Origin: Symbiodinium natans
Lineage: Eukaryota; Sar; Dinophyceae; Suessiales; Symbiodiniaceae
Assembly (NCBI GenBank): GCA_905221605.1
Contig: CAJNDS010001248.1
Span: 1 to 26,401 of the forward strand
Direction: 5' to 3'
Length of the DNA stretch: 26,401 bases
Positions 1-8,321 of the stretch are shown piece by piece. Position 1 is the first letter of the stretch, and every line of letters starts with the position of its first letter. A program made the translations under genes and the position numbers. Below the pieces are notes generated by a model. It was not told the origin of the DNA and made no database searches. It worked only from the letters and a program-made list of their open reading frames with translations.

Positions 1-640
1 CAACACACTGGGAAGCTCTTGGCATTGGCGAGACTAGACATAGAACTATACCTACATGAAAAATCTGAGCAACAACTGCTATGGCGCACTGCGGAAGCAG
101 TGTCCACCAAATGCTGTTCGTTTTGACACTGTCATTGGCAAACTTTCAACTCGCTTGTGTTGGCCCTAGCACACCATACAGGTGGGACATATGGCGGTCG
201 TGGACTTTGTGTATTGTTTGACACAGACAGACACGCGCACACACTCCCAGTAATACAGCTCAGCGTGCCTGTCCCACCCGAAGAGTGAAACGATGAGGTG
301 AGACGGCCCACTGTGCCGCTGATGAGGTAAAGGGGCGTCTGCATAAAAAACCCTCCTGCGTTTCGTGCCGTTTTTTGACCCATCTATGGAGCGGCTCTGC
401 TGGAAAGCACCAGTCTCAGACCTGTGGTGAGGAGTGAGCTCCGGTCAAATTTTCCCGCAGTTGAGGTTGTAGCAATATGCAATAATAGTTGAACAGTAGA
501 AAAAACGCAGAGCATTGCAGCCGCAGAATGCGCAGAAATCTCAGCCAGGTCCTCGACAGCATAAAACCCTCGAAGGTGCCGTCGCGTTTCAGAAAAGGGC
601 CGTAGAATAAAAAAACAGCGAAGTAAAAACATCGCCAACC
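1..640. other. Left flank, no gene recognised
   Basis: Only short ORFs below about 85 codons occur, with no recognisable domain, and they overlap one another on the minus strand. I see no tandem repeat, long hairpin or RNA gene here. It is probably intergenic or intronic DNA. Confidence 0.5.
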
Positions 641-651
641 TTAAACCCTAC

Positions 652-796
652 TTCCCTCCCCACTTCTCTCCTCCCCCCCACTCCTCCCCCCATTTCCCTC
701 CTCCCCCCTCAACCCTCAAAACCTCTCTGCCTTTCCTTCCCCACTCTACTCCCCCCACTCCTATCCTTCCCACTTCTTTCCTCCCCTCCCTTCTCC
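652..796. repeat. Long polypyrimidine/polypurine tract
   Basis: The plus strand is almost purely C and T for about 145 bases, built from irregular CCCC, CTCC and TTCC words, so the minus strand is a G/A-rich purine run. Around 841-865 the plus strand turns purine-rich (gtggggaaagggg) and is partly complementary to cctttccttccccac near 730-745, so a weak foldback is possible. Such tracts can form triplex (H-DNA) structures; no function can be assigned from sequence alone. Confidence 0.8.
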
Positions 797-1019
797 TCTT
801 CTCAAAGCCATGGCAGAATAAGGCAGGTTGTGTGGAAGAAGAATGAGAAGTGGGGAAAGGGGTTGAGCGCAAAAGCCTGAAGCTGTGCTTTGTGGGAAGG
901 GTCAAAAGCGTTGGAACCTGGACTTAAGCTAGAAGCTCTCTCTTATGCTGCCGTCTCCAGACCCCACCAGAGATCGTCGTACTTAGAGCTAATTCAAAAC
1001 TCGAAGGGTGTTGATGGGT

Positions 1020-1286
1020 GGTGAAGACCGGGTTTGCCGGGTTTCGCGGCTGGTAAGAACTGGCCGCGGGTGAAGACCGGCCGTACCGATGCGGTTGGTC
1101 CGCGGGTGGTAAGAACCATACCGGGTAAGAACAGCGGAAAATGATAGAACAACCGACGCGGTTGGTAAGAACTGCGGCGGCAGGGTGAGGACCAGGTAAG
1201 AATCCCGGGTAAGGACAGCGGGTAAGAATAGAACAACCGAACAAACCGACGCGGTTGGTGAGAACTGCGGGCCGGGTGGTAAGGTA
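1020..1286 (+). repeat. Cluster of GGTRARRAY words
   Basis: Twelve nine-base words close to GGTAAGAAC start at 1020, 1052, 1069, 1108, 1124, 1164, 1184, 1195, 1208, 1221, 1257 and 1278. Spacing is irregular (11-40 bases). Part of the cluster is a diverged duplication: gaacaaccgacgcggttggt near 1147-1166 reappears, with an insertion, near 1231-1259. Several words lie in GC-rich inverted repeats, such as CGCGGC / GCCGCG around the word at 1052. The word resembles a consensus 5' splice donor, but no coding exon is visible next to it. Long minus-strand ORFs through this block look like read-through of the repeat. Confidence 0.65.
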
Positions 1287-1860
1287 GCCACATAAAGCGA
1301 CGGCTCTTTTGGACCGGCCCACAAGCACCGACCTCAACCGTTGAAACTCGTGGCACAGCTACGGGGGCCTAAGGGACCTCAGGTCAAGACTACACTCAAC
1401 CCTCACAGCACGAAGTGCGGACTCTTTTCACTGCGCTGTTCACAGCTTCTCGAGCTCCGCTCGTCTTGAGCCAATGCGAGCACGGCTCTCCAGCTTCAAT
1501 TCACTGTCTGCCAGACATGGGAAAACAAAGGTACTTCAGGTGAAAACACTCAGCCATGGAACTTCTACTCCTAAACACTGTGGGTAGGTTCCTAGCACCT
1601 CTTAGGTGCTCTGCTGAGTTCTGTGCAGACCTAAACTGGCTTGAGTCACTTCTGGTCACCAAATACCAGGTCACAAACAGGAAACGAGTTCCGACAAACG
1701 AGTTTCGAGAAAACGAACAGAAAACGGTTCTTCCCACTCAAAACACGGTCTCACCAAGCCAAGAGAAATCTGCACTGCCTGACATGTCCTCGTGCCTATG
1801 CTTCACACTCATAGCAGACAACTCAAGTGCACATCACGTGTCAACTGGGAAACTAGGAGG
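1287..1860. other. Left flank next to the array, no gene recognised
   Basis: A plus-strand ORF of 110 codons (1556-1888) and a minus-strand ORF of 78 codons (1501-1737) overlap each other and have no recognisable motif. The plus ORF runs across the array border into repeat DNA, which argues against a real gene. The last bases before 1861 do not match any part of the repeat unit, so the array border is sharp. Confidence 0.5.
1465..1476 (-). other. Isolated spliced-leader-like match
   Basis: The minus strand reads CATTGGCTCAAG, which matches the 3' end of the dinoflagellate SL (CATTTTGGCTCAAG) apart from two missing T residues. It sits in the loop of a GCTCG / CGAGC inverted repeat. No good ORF follows on the minus strand, so it may be a decayed relic of a reinserted mRNA or chance. 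Confidence 0.3.
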
Positions 1861-1911
1861 GTCACATATATCACTCGAAAGCGGCTGAGTCGCTAGCCAG
1901 ATTAGGCTCTT

Positions 1912-1927
1912 CGGAACCGGAGTTCCG
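1912..1927 (-). other. UNCG-tetraloop hairpin, unit A variant
   Basis: On the minus strand the sequence is CGGAAC-TCCG-GTTCCG, a 6-bp stem closed by C-G around a UCCG loop. The other six units have UUCG at the same place (4413-4428, 6922-6937, 9421-9436, 11921-11936, 14414-14429, 16923-16938). Both loops fit the exceptionally stable UNCG class, but only if the minus strand is transcribed. It lies about 50 bases upstream of the next SL-like site. No T-run follows, so it is not a bacterial-type terminator. Confidence 0.6.
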
Positions 1928-2280
1928 GTAGGTATTAACTATGCACGGAAAAGGGACTCTCGAGGTGTCCTTGGCCTGCTTGACACGGCCGTACTATGTG
2001 CAGGGAGCACCGAGAGAAGAAAAAGGGCCTAACCAGTCCGCGAGAAGCTCGGCGGCCTACGGCTACTCACTGGTTTGGCACTGTACAAAGCCCTAGGCAA
2101 AATGTTCTGCAGGTTGAACTGCCTGGTCTGTACTGCCTACCCTATCAGCCCTGCCAGTACAGGGGAGAAACTCACCCACTTCCGGCTCAGAAAAGGCAGA
2201 AGGTCTGGAACCGATACATGGGCAAAGCCTGTACTAAACTGAACGCAAGTGGCTTGGCAAAGTCGCCAACCTCCGGCACA

Positions 2281-2431
2281 GGCCTAGGCTTTCTCGCCCT
2301 TACTAACCTAGGCCCCAGGAACTCATGCCGCAGCAGCACTGAGCTCCTGTTAGCCCCGTTTGCTGACCTGGCTTTCTCGCACTTACTCACCAGGGAGGGG
2401 AACCAGCTTTCTCGCTCTTACTAACTGGTTC
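2281..2431. repeat. Hairpin trio, unit A
   Basis: There are three inverted repeats, each enclosing an 18-nt loop of the form YTTTCTCGCNCTTACTMA (plus strand). Hairpin 1 has arms GGCCTAGG 2281-2288 and CCTAGGCC 2307-2314. Hairpin 2 has CCTGG 2367-2371 and CCAGG 2390-2394. Hairpin 3 has GAACCAG 2400-2406 and CTGGTTC 2425-2431. The loops are nearly the same but the stems are unrelated. On the minus strand the loop begins GTGAGTAAG or GTTAGTAAG, resembling a splice donor; on the plus strand unit A contains TACTAAC. Confidence 0.9.
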
Positions 2432-3147
2432 ACCTCAGCGGCTCCAAGGAGCCCATACCACTTGCACGCAGGGAGGGCTTGGTTGATTTGGGCAGCTCAG
2501 TTGGGCAGGCTTTCAGGCACCGAGCCACAGCCTTTAACCTCCACAATCTGGTGCCTCTGGCTGTCCGTCAGCCAAGCATTGGTCCCTAACAACAACGCCT
2601 GCCGCTAGGCTTCCTCCAAGATGGGCTTGCACCACCCGGAGAGAAACAACAGCACCCTGCAGGAATCTCAAAGGAGATCCTCGACAGGCCAAACACGGGT
2701 AACCCCAAACTGATGCAGGGAAATGCCCTAAACCTCATACGGTCGGCGTACTAGGATCCTCGTCCGTTCCTGCCACACCTCAGCGCCCTCCCTCCCCTCA
2801 TCAACCAGTGAGGATCTTCAGGGTGCGGTTCTAACGTTATCCTTTCGTGCGCTGTGTTTGCGAGAACCCCGTGTTGGGCCTGTGGAAGACCCACAAGCAC
2901 CTGAGCCCGAAAACCCGGTCCAGCGGTCTGCTGCACAGACCGAGCAAAGGGGCCGAACCGGTGTCAGGCTGAACAAAAGCCGCATCGAGGCGGCCTGTCC
3001 TGCAGGGTGTCCATCGGAACAACTGCGAAAATATTCCGACGGATGGATCTGGGTACGTGCCGGGACTGAGCACTTCTGCTTGCATTCTTACAACCTGCAT
3101 CCTTATGCGATCATTAAATGATCCAATTCTATGCAAGATTCTCCGTG

Positions 3148-3161
3148 GTGCCCTATGGCAC
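3148..3161. other. Stem-conserved, loop-variable hairpin, unit A
   Basis: GTGCC-CTAT-GGCAC. The same arms occur in unit B with loop CTGCT (5658-5672) and in C with loop CTGA (8162-8175), so stems are kept while loops change in sequence and length. Confidence 0.6.
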
Positions 3162-3312
3162 TCTCAGTTTGGGAACGGACTCACAGGACCGTCGCTGGTT
3201 GGACGGGGAGAAACTTCACCCGTGACAAATGGATTCCGGAGGGTGAGCATCTCACTCTTGATTCTGGCAGGGCATAGCTCCTGCAATTTGGATGGGTTGG
3301 GGCCGGATTAGG

Positions 3313-4230
3313 TCAGACCTCCCAGGGGACGTCTTCCAAGTCTTCAAAGCCACACACTAACCAATCACTGTTGCCTGCTTCTTCTGGGGAGTCTAGATCC
3401 TGAGAACACCCTTCCTCAAGGAAGGTCCAGCCATGTGCGCTGGCTGCAGAAGACAGCGGCGCCAGCAAAGGTTCTACGGGCTCCGTACCTTGCTGACCTA
3501 ACTGACGCAAGTCAGCAAGGGAAGCGTAGTCCAGAAACACCGGTCTCCTAACTGCTTGGTCGAAACTCGGCCAGCTCCACGTGCACGCTAGGAAGCTTTC
3601 TAGACAAAGGGCACAGTAGAGCTCGATGCGTCTTCCATCCTCTCCATGCAAGATCGCTGGTTGCCTTTTCCCAGGACCGGGCAAGAAGTTGAGGTTATGG
3701 GTTGGAATGTTACCACAGCCAGTGCAATTAAAGTTCAAAAGGCGAAGCCACTGCACGGGCGGGTCGCCTCCCGTTCCCCCGTGGAGCTCTGCTGGGTCTT
3801 CCATGCATCTCCATTGCCCACAGGGTCCGGCTCGGACTGTTTTGCCGGATTTGCTGGCGCGAACAAAATACACGCTGCTGTCCTCGGAGAGGAACAGCCA
3901 CTCTTTCCGGCCCTTGTGATGCCAGCGAAAGCAGAGTGCTTGGTGGAAAGTCCTGCTTTGGCTGGGACCACAATTGGCTCTATGGGCCCAAGTTCGCTCT
4001 GGATTTGCCAGGCTGCTCGAGCATCTTGCCTGGTCTTCCAAGGCTGGAGAAACTCCACAGCCGGCTGTAAGAGGACTCGCATAAGGGAAGAGTTCCCCAA
4101 GCCGGGCTGCTTCGCCCTCCAGTCGGGCCGTGCCTTCTTTCTGGCTATCTGCAGAGCAAGTTGGGTGAGATGACTCCAACCCATCACTTGCTGGCAGTGA
4201 GGATCTCGACTGCACAGGTGCTCTGGACAT
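3313..4230 (-). CDS. Repeat-unit ORF A: 305-aa Cys-rich putative zinc-binding protein, unknown function
   Basis: I do not recognise this protein. It has 305 residues and no signal peptide or obvious membrane segment. C169-x2-C172 and C206-x2-C209, 33 residues apart, look like a zinc-ribbon or treble-clef site, and more Cys and Trp residues lie around 87-142. The ATG at 4230 is the first ATG after the SL-like leader at 4350-4360, leaving a leader of about 120 bases, and its context (GAGCCATGT) is favourable. In this unit Cys286 is Gly. Against unit C, 29 of 238 residues after position 67 differ but only one of the first 67 does. The ORF is on the same strand as the Copia pol gene. It may be an LTR-borne accessory gene or a tandemly arrayed host gene. 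Open length and constant Cys pattern support coding; the many amino-acid changes argue that constraint is weak. Confidence 0.55.
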   Translation of the reverse strand: MSRAPVQSRSSLPASDGLESSHPTCSADSQKEGTARLEGEAARLGELFPYASPLTAGCGVSPALEDQARCSSSLANPERTWAHRANCGPSQSRTFHQALCFRWHHKGRKEWLFLSEDSSVYFVRASKSGKTVRAGPCGQWRCMEDPAELHGGTGGDPPVQWLRLLNFNCTGCGNIPTHNLNFLPGPGKRQPAILHGEDGRRIELYCALCLESFLACTWSWPSFDQAVRRPVFLDYASLADLRQLGQQGTEPVEPLLAPLSSAASAHGWTFLEEGCSQDLDSPEEAGNSDWLVCGFEDLEDVPWEV

Positions 4231-4361
4231 GGCTCAAATGAAGGCTGCGAAAAAGCAGGCCTGGTACCCAAAACAGTTAGGGGACTCGAGGCTGGTTCAC
4301 ACAGCTACCGCTCTGCTACCTGTGCACCCCACCGGGGTTGAGCCGAGATCTTGAGCCAAAG
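4028..4361 (-). other. Near-invariant leader block (shown for unit A)
   Basis: From the unit border to the sequence CAG|GCAAGA (CAG|GTAAGA in B, CAG|GTAAGT in C-G) this block changes at only about 2 positions in 320 between A and C. The adjoining ORF part at 3313-3432 shows about 9 changes in 120. It contains the SL-like repeats, the leader, the ATG and codons 1-67. Whether it reflects a conserved promoter/leader, a first exon or local gene conversion cannot be told by eye. Confidence 0.6.
4338..4360 (-). promoter_or_regulatory. Spliced-leader-like double motif at the start of the leader (unit A and all others)
   Basis: Minus strand: TTTGGCTCAAG, five bases, then GGCTCAA. The first matches the last 11 bases of the dinoflagellate SL, which ends UUUUGGCUCAAG; the second matches 7 bases. 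The other units keep TGGCTCAAG, with the motif (plus coordinates) at 6861-6869, 9359-9367, 11860-11868, 14353-14361, 16862-16870 and 19352-19360. Dinoflagellate genes that were reinserted as processed cDNA are known to carry truncated, sometimes stacked SL relics in the 5' leader. Position and strand fit that here. It is not an SL RNA gene, since no donor site follows. Confidence 0.5.
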
Positions 4362-4786
4362 GTCACATATATCACTCGAAAGCGGCTGCGTCGCTAGCCA
4401 GGTTAGGCTCTTCGGAACCGAAGTTCCGGAAGGTATTAACTATGCACGGAAAAGGGGCTCTCGAGGTGTCCTTGGCCTGCTTAACACGGCCGAACTATGT
4501 GCAGGGACACCGAGAGAAAGCATTGAGGCTTAACCAGTTCCGCGAGAAGCTCGGCGGCCTACGGCTACTCACTGGTTTGGCACTGTACAAAGCCCTAGGC
4601 AAAATGTTCTGCAGGTTGAACTGCCTGGTCTGTACTGCCTACCCTATCAGCCCTGCCAGTACAGGGGAGAAACTCACCCACTTCCGGCTCACTCAGAAAA
4701 GGCAAAAGGTCTGGAACCGATAAATGGGCAATGCCTGTACTAAACTGAAAGCAAGTGGCTTGGCAAAGTCGCCAACCTCCGGCGCA

Positions 4787-4942
4787 GGCCTAGGCTTTCT
4801 CGCCCTTACTAACCTAGGCCCCAGAAACTCATGCCGCAGCAGCACTGAGCTCCTGTTGGCCCCGTTTGCTGACCTGGCTTTCTCGCACTTACTCACCAGG
4901 GAGGGGAACCAGCTTTCTCGCTCTTACTAACTGGTTCCCCTC
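4787..4942. repeat. Hairpin trio, unit B, with a 12-bp perfect stem
   Basis: Hairpin 1 is 4787-4820 (arms GGCCTAGG / CCTAGGCC). Hairpin 2 is 4873-4900 (CCTGG / CCAGG). Hairpin 3 is 4901-4942 with perfect 12-base arms GAGGGGAACCAG / CTGGTTCCCCTC, the longest stem in the family. All loops are 18 nt. Confidence 0.9.
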
Positions 4943-5823
4943 AGCGGCTCCAGAGGAACCCATACCACTTGCACGCAGGGAGGGCTTGGTTGATTTGGGC
5001 ATCACAGTTTGGCAGGCTTTCAGGCACCGAGCCACAGCCTTTAACCTCCACATCTGGTGCCTCTGGCTGTCCGTCAGCCCAAGCTTTGGTCCCTAACAAC
5101 AACGCCTGCCGCTGGGCTTCCTCCTGGATGGGCTTGCACCACCCGGAGAAACAACAAAAACACCCTGCAGGTACAAACAAAGGAAGCACTCGGCAGGCCA
5201 AACACGGGTAACCCCAAACTGATGCAGGGAAATGCCCTAAACCTCATACGGTCGGCGTACTAGGATCCTCGTCCGTTCCTGCCACACCTCAGCGCGCTAC
5301 CCTCCCCTCATCAACCTGTGAGGATCTACAGGGACCGGTTCTAACGTTTTCCTTTCGTGCGCTGTGTTTGCGAGAACCCCGTGTTGGGCCTGTGAGTACC
5401 CACAAGCACCTGAGCCCAAAAACCCGGTCCAGCGGTCTGCTGCACAGACCGAGCAAGGGGGCCGAACCGGTGTCAGGCTGAACATAAGCCGCGTCGAGGC
5501 GGCCTGTCCTGCAGGGTGTCCATCGGACCAGCTGCGAACATAATCCGACGGATGGATCTGGGTGCGTGCCGGGACTGAGCACTCGTCTGCTTGCATGCTT
5601 ACAGCCTGCATCATTATGCGATCATTTCACGATCCTATTCCATGCAAGATTCTCTTGGTGCCCTGCTGGCACTCTCAGTTTGGGAACGGACTCAAAGGAC
5701 CGTCACTGATTGAACGGGGAGAAACTTCACCCGTGACAGTGGGATTCCGGAGGGTGAGCATCTCACCCTTGATTCTGGCAGGGCATAGCTCCTGCAATTT
5801 GAGTGGGTTGGGGCCGTATTAGG

Positions 5824-6741
5824 TCAGACCTCCCAGGGGATGTCTTCCAAGTCTTCAAAGCCACACACAAGCCAATCACTGCTGCATGCTTCTTCTGGGG
5901 AGTCTAGATCCTGAGAACACCCTTCCTCAAGGAAGGTCCAGCCATGTGCGCTGGCTGCAGAAGACAGCGGCGCCAGCGAAGGTTCTGCGGGCTCCGTACC
6001 TTGGTGACCTAACTGACGCAAGTCAGCCAGGGAGGCATCGTCCAGAAACACCTGTCTCCTGACTGCTTGATCGAAGCTCGGCCAGCTCCACGTGCACTCC
6101 AGGAAGTTTTGAAGACAAAGGGCACATTGGAGCTCGATGCGTCTTCCATCCTCTCCATACAAGATCGCTGGTTGCCTTTCCCCAGGACCAGGCACGAAGT
6201 TGAGGTTATGGGTTGGAATGTTACCACAGCCAGCGCAATTAAAGTTTAAAAGGCGAAGCCTCTGCACGGACGGGTCGCCTCCCGTTCCCCCGTGGAGCTC
6301 TGCTGGGTCTTCCATGCATCTCCATTGCCCACAAGGTCCGGCTCTGACTGTTTTGCCGGATTTGCTGGTGCGAACAAAATACATGCTGCTGTCCTCGGAG
6401 AGGAGCAGCCACTCTTTCCGGCCCTTGTGAAGCCAGCGAAAGCAGAGTACCTGGTGGAAAGTCCTGCCTTGGCTGAAACCACAATTGGCTCTATGGGCCC
6501 AAGTTCGCTCTACACTTGCCAGGCTGCATGAGCATCTTACCTGGTCTTCCAAGGCTGGAGAAACTCCACAGCCGGCTGTAAGAGGACTCGCATAAGGGAA
6601 GAGTTCCCCAAGCCGGGCTGCTTCGCCCTCCAGTCGGGCCGTGCCTTCTTTCTGGCTCTCTGCATCGCAAGTTGGGTGAGATGACTCCAACCCATCACTT
6701 GCTGGCAGTGAGGATCTCGACTGCACAGGTACTCTGGACAT
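5824..6741 (-). CDS. Repeat-unit ORF B, intact 305 codons
   Basis: This is a full-length copy of the ORF described for unit A. It differs from unit C at 28 residues, including Ala4 to Val, Ser26 to Asp, Trp161 to Arg, Thr170 to Ala and His205 to Gln. The four CxxC cysteines and the 305-residue length are kept, and there are no indels. The donor-like sequence after codon 67 reads CAG|GTAAGA. Most differences change an amino acid, so purifying selection is at best weak. Confidence 0.55.
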   Translation of the reverse strand: MSRVPVQSRSSLPASDGLESSHPTCDAESQKEGTARLEGEAARLGELFPYASPLTAGCGVSPALEDQVRCSCSLASVERTWAHRANCGFSQGRTFHQVLCFRWLHKGRKEWLLLSEDSSMYFVRTSKSGKTVRAGPCGQWRCMEDPAELHGGTGGDPSVQRLRLLNFNCAGCGNIPTHNLNFVPGPGERQPAILYGEDGRRIELQCALCLQNFLECTWSWPSFDQAVRRQVFLDDASLADLRQLGHQGTEPAEPSLAPLSSAASAHGWTFLEEGCSQDLDSPEEACSSDWLVCGFEDLEDIPWEV

Positions 6742-7290
6742 GGCTCAAATGAAGGCTGTGAAAAAGCAGGCCTGGCACCCAAAGCAGTTAGGGGACTCGA
6801 GGCTGGTTCACACAGCTACCGCTCTGCTACCTGTGCACCCCACCGGGGTTGAGCCGAGACCTTGAGCCAGTCACATATATCACTCGAAAGCGGACTGCGT
6901 CGCTAGCCAGGTTAGGCTCTTCGGAACCGAAGTTCCGGGAAGTATTAACAAAGCACTGAAAGAAACTCTCGAGGTGACCTTGGCCTGCTTAACACGGCCG
7001 AACTATGTGCAGGATCACCGAGAGAAAGCATTGAGGGCTTAACCAGTTCCGCGAGAAGCTCGGCGGCCACGGCTACTCACTGGTTTGGCACTGTACAAAG
7101 CCCTAGGCAATTGTTCTGCAGGTTGAACTGCCTGGTCTGTACTGCCTACCCTATAAGCCCTGCCTGTACAGGGGAGAAACTCACCCATTCGGCTCACTCA
7201 GAAAAGGCAGAAAGTCTGGAACCGACACACGGGCTATGCCTGTACGAACTGCAGACAAGTGGATTGGCAAAGTCGCCAACCTCCGGGGCA

Positions 7291-7442
7291 GGCCTAAGCT
7301 TTCTCGCTCTTACTCACTTAGGCCCCAGAAACCCATGCCGCAGCAGCTCTGAGCTCCTGTTTGCCCCGTATGCTGACCTGGTTTTCTCGCACTTACTCAC
7401 CAGGTAGGAGGAACCAGCTTTCTCGCGCTTACTCACTGGTTC
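7291..7442. repeat. Hairpin trio, unit C, with compensated stem
   Basis: Hairpin 1 (7291-7324) has arms GGCCTAAG / CTTAGGCC: relative to A and B both arms changed (G to A, C to T) and pairing is kept. Hairpin 2 is 7376-7405 (ACCTGG / CCAGGT). Hairpin 3 is 7411-7442 (GAACCAG / CTGGTTC). Confidence 0.9.
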
Positions 7443-7938
7443 AACCCCAGCGGCTCCAGAAGAACCCACACCACTTGCACGCAGGGAGGGCTTGGTTGAT
7501 TTGGGCATCGCAGTTGGGCAGGCTTTCAGGCACCGAGCCACAGCCTTTAACCTCCACAACCTGGTGCCTCTGGCTGTCCGTCAGCCAAGCATTGGTCCCT
7601 AACAACAACGCCTGCCGCTAGGCTTCCTCCAGATGGGCTTGCACCACCCGGAGAGAAACAACAGCACCCTGCAGGAAACTCAAAGGAAATCCTCGGCAGG
7701 CCAAACACGGGTAACCCCAAACTGATGCCGGGCAGCATGCCCTCGGCCACAACCGGCCGGAAAGTACTAGGATCCTCGTCCGTTCCCCAACATCTCAGCG
7801 CGCTCCCTCCCCTCATCAACCAGTGAGGATCTTCAGGGTCCGGTTCTAACGTTATCCTTTCGGGCGCTGTGTTTGCGAGAACCCCGTGTTGGGCCTGTGG
7901 AAGACCCGCAAGCTCCTGAGCCCGAAAACCCGGTCCAG

Positions 7939-7957
7939 CGGTCTGCTCTACAGACCG
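7939..7957. other. Stem-conserved, loop-variable hairpin, unit C
   Basis: CGGTCTG-CTCTA-CAGACCG, a 7-bp perfect stem. All seven units keep both arms; the loop is CTGCA (A, B), CTCAA (D) or CTCTA (C, E, F, G). Confidence 0.65.
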
Positions 7958-8321
7958 AACAAGGGGGCCAAACCGGTGTCAGGCTGTACTAAAGCCACAT
8001 CAAGGCGGCTTGTCCTGCAGGGTGACCAACGGAACGACTGCGAATATTCCGATGGATGGATCTGGGTATGTGCCGGGACTGAGCACTTGCTTGCTTGCAT
8101 TCTTACACCTGCAACCTTATGCGATCAAATCATGATCCAATTCTATGCAAGATTCTCTTTGGTGCCCTGAGGCACTCACAATTTGGAAACGGACTCGAAA
8201 GACCGTCACTGATTGAAACGGGGAGAAGCCTCACCCTGAATGGATTCCGGAGGGGATAGTCTCGCCCTTGATTCTGGCAGGGCAAAGCTCCTGCAATTGG
8301 GTGGGTTGGGGCTGAAGTAGG

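Larger units (their letters stand above)
1861..4361 (-). repeat. Repeat unit A (diverged)
   Basis: This is the leftmost unit, 2501 bp. It differs from C-G by several percent, including small indels in the non-coding part. The ORF lies at 3313-4230 and the hairpin cluster at 2281-2431. The stretch 1874-3312 shows no reading frame that survives comparison with the other units. Confidence 0.95.
4362..6869 (-). repeat. Repeat unit B (diverged)
   Basis: 2508 bp. With A it forms the older, more diverged end of the array. The non-coding part 4375-5823 has no frame shared with the other units. The minus-strand CGGAAC-TTCG-GTTCCG hairpin lies at 4413-4428. Confidence 0.95.

Noticed and set aside
924-1356. 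Three overlapping minus-strand ORFs of 111-137 codons in the left flank
   Set aside because: They read through the GGTRARRAY repeats, giving repetitive VLTNRVG-like sequence in several frames.
4338-4360. SL RNA gene
   Set aside because: The match covers only 7-11 bases and is not followed by a 5' splice donor as in SL RNA genes.
7886-8170. Plus-strand 94-codon ORF repeated in units C-G
   Set aside because: In units A and B indels shift the frame, so it is open only in the recent, near-identical copies.
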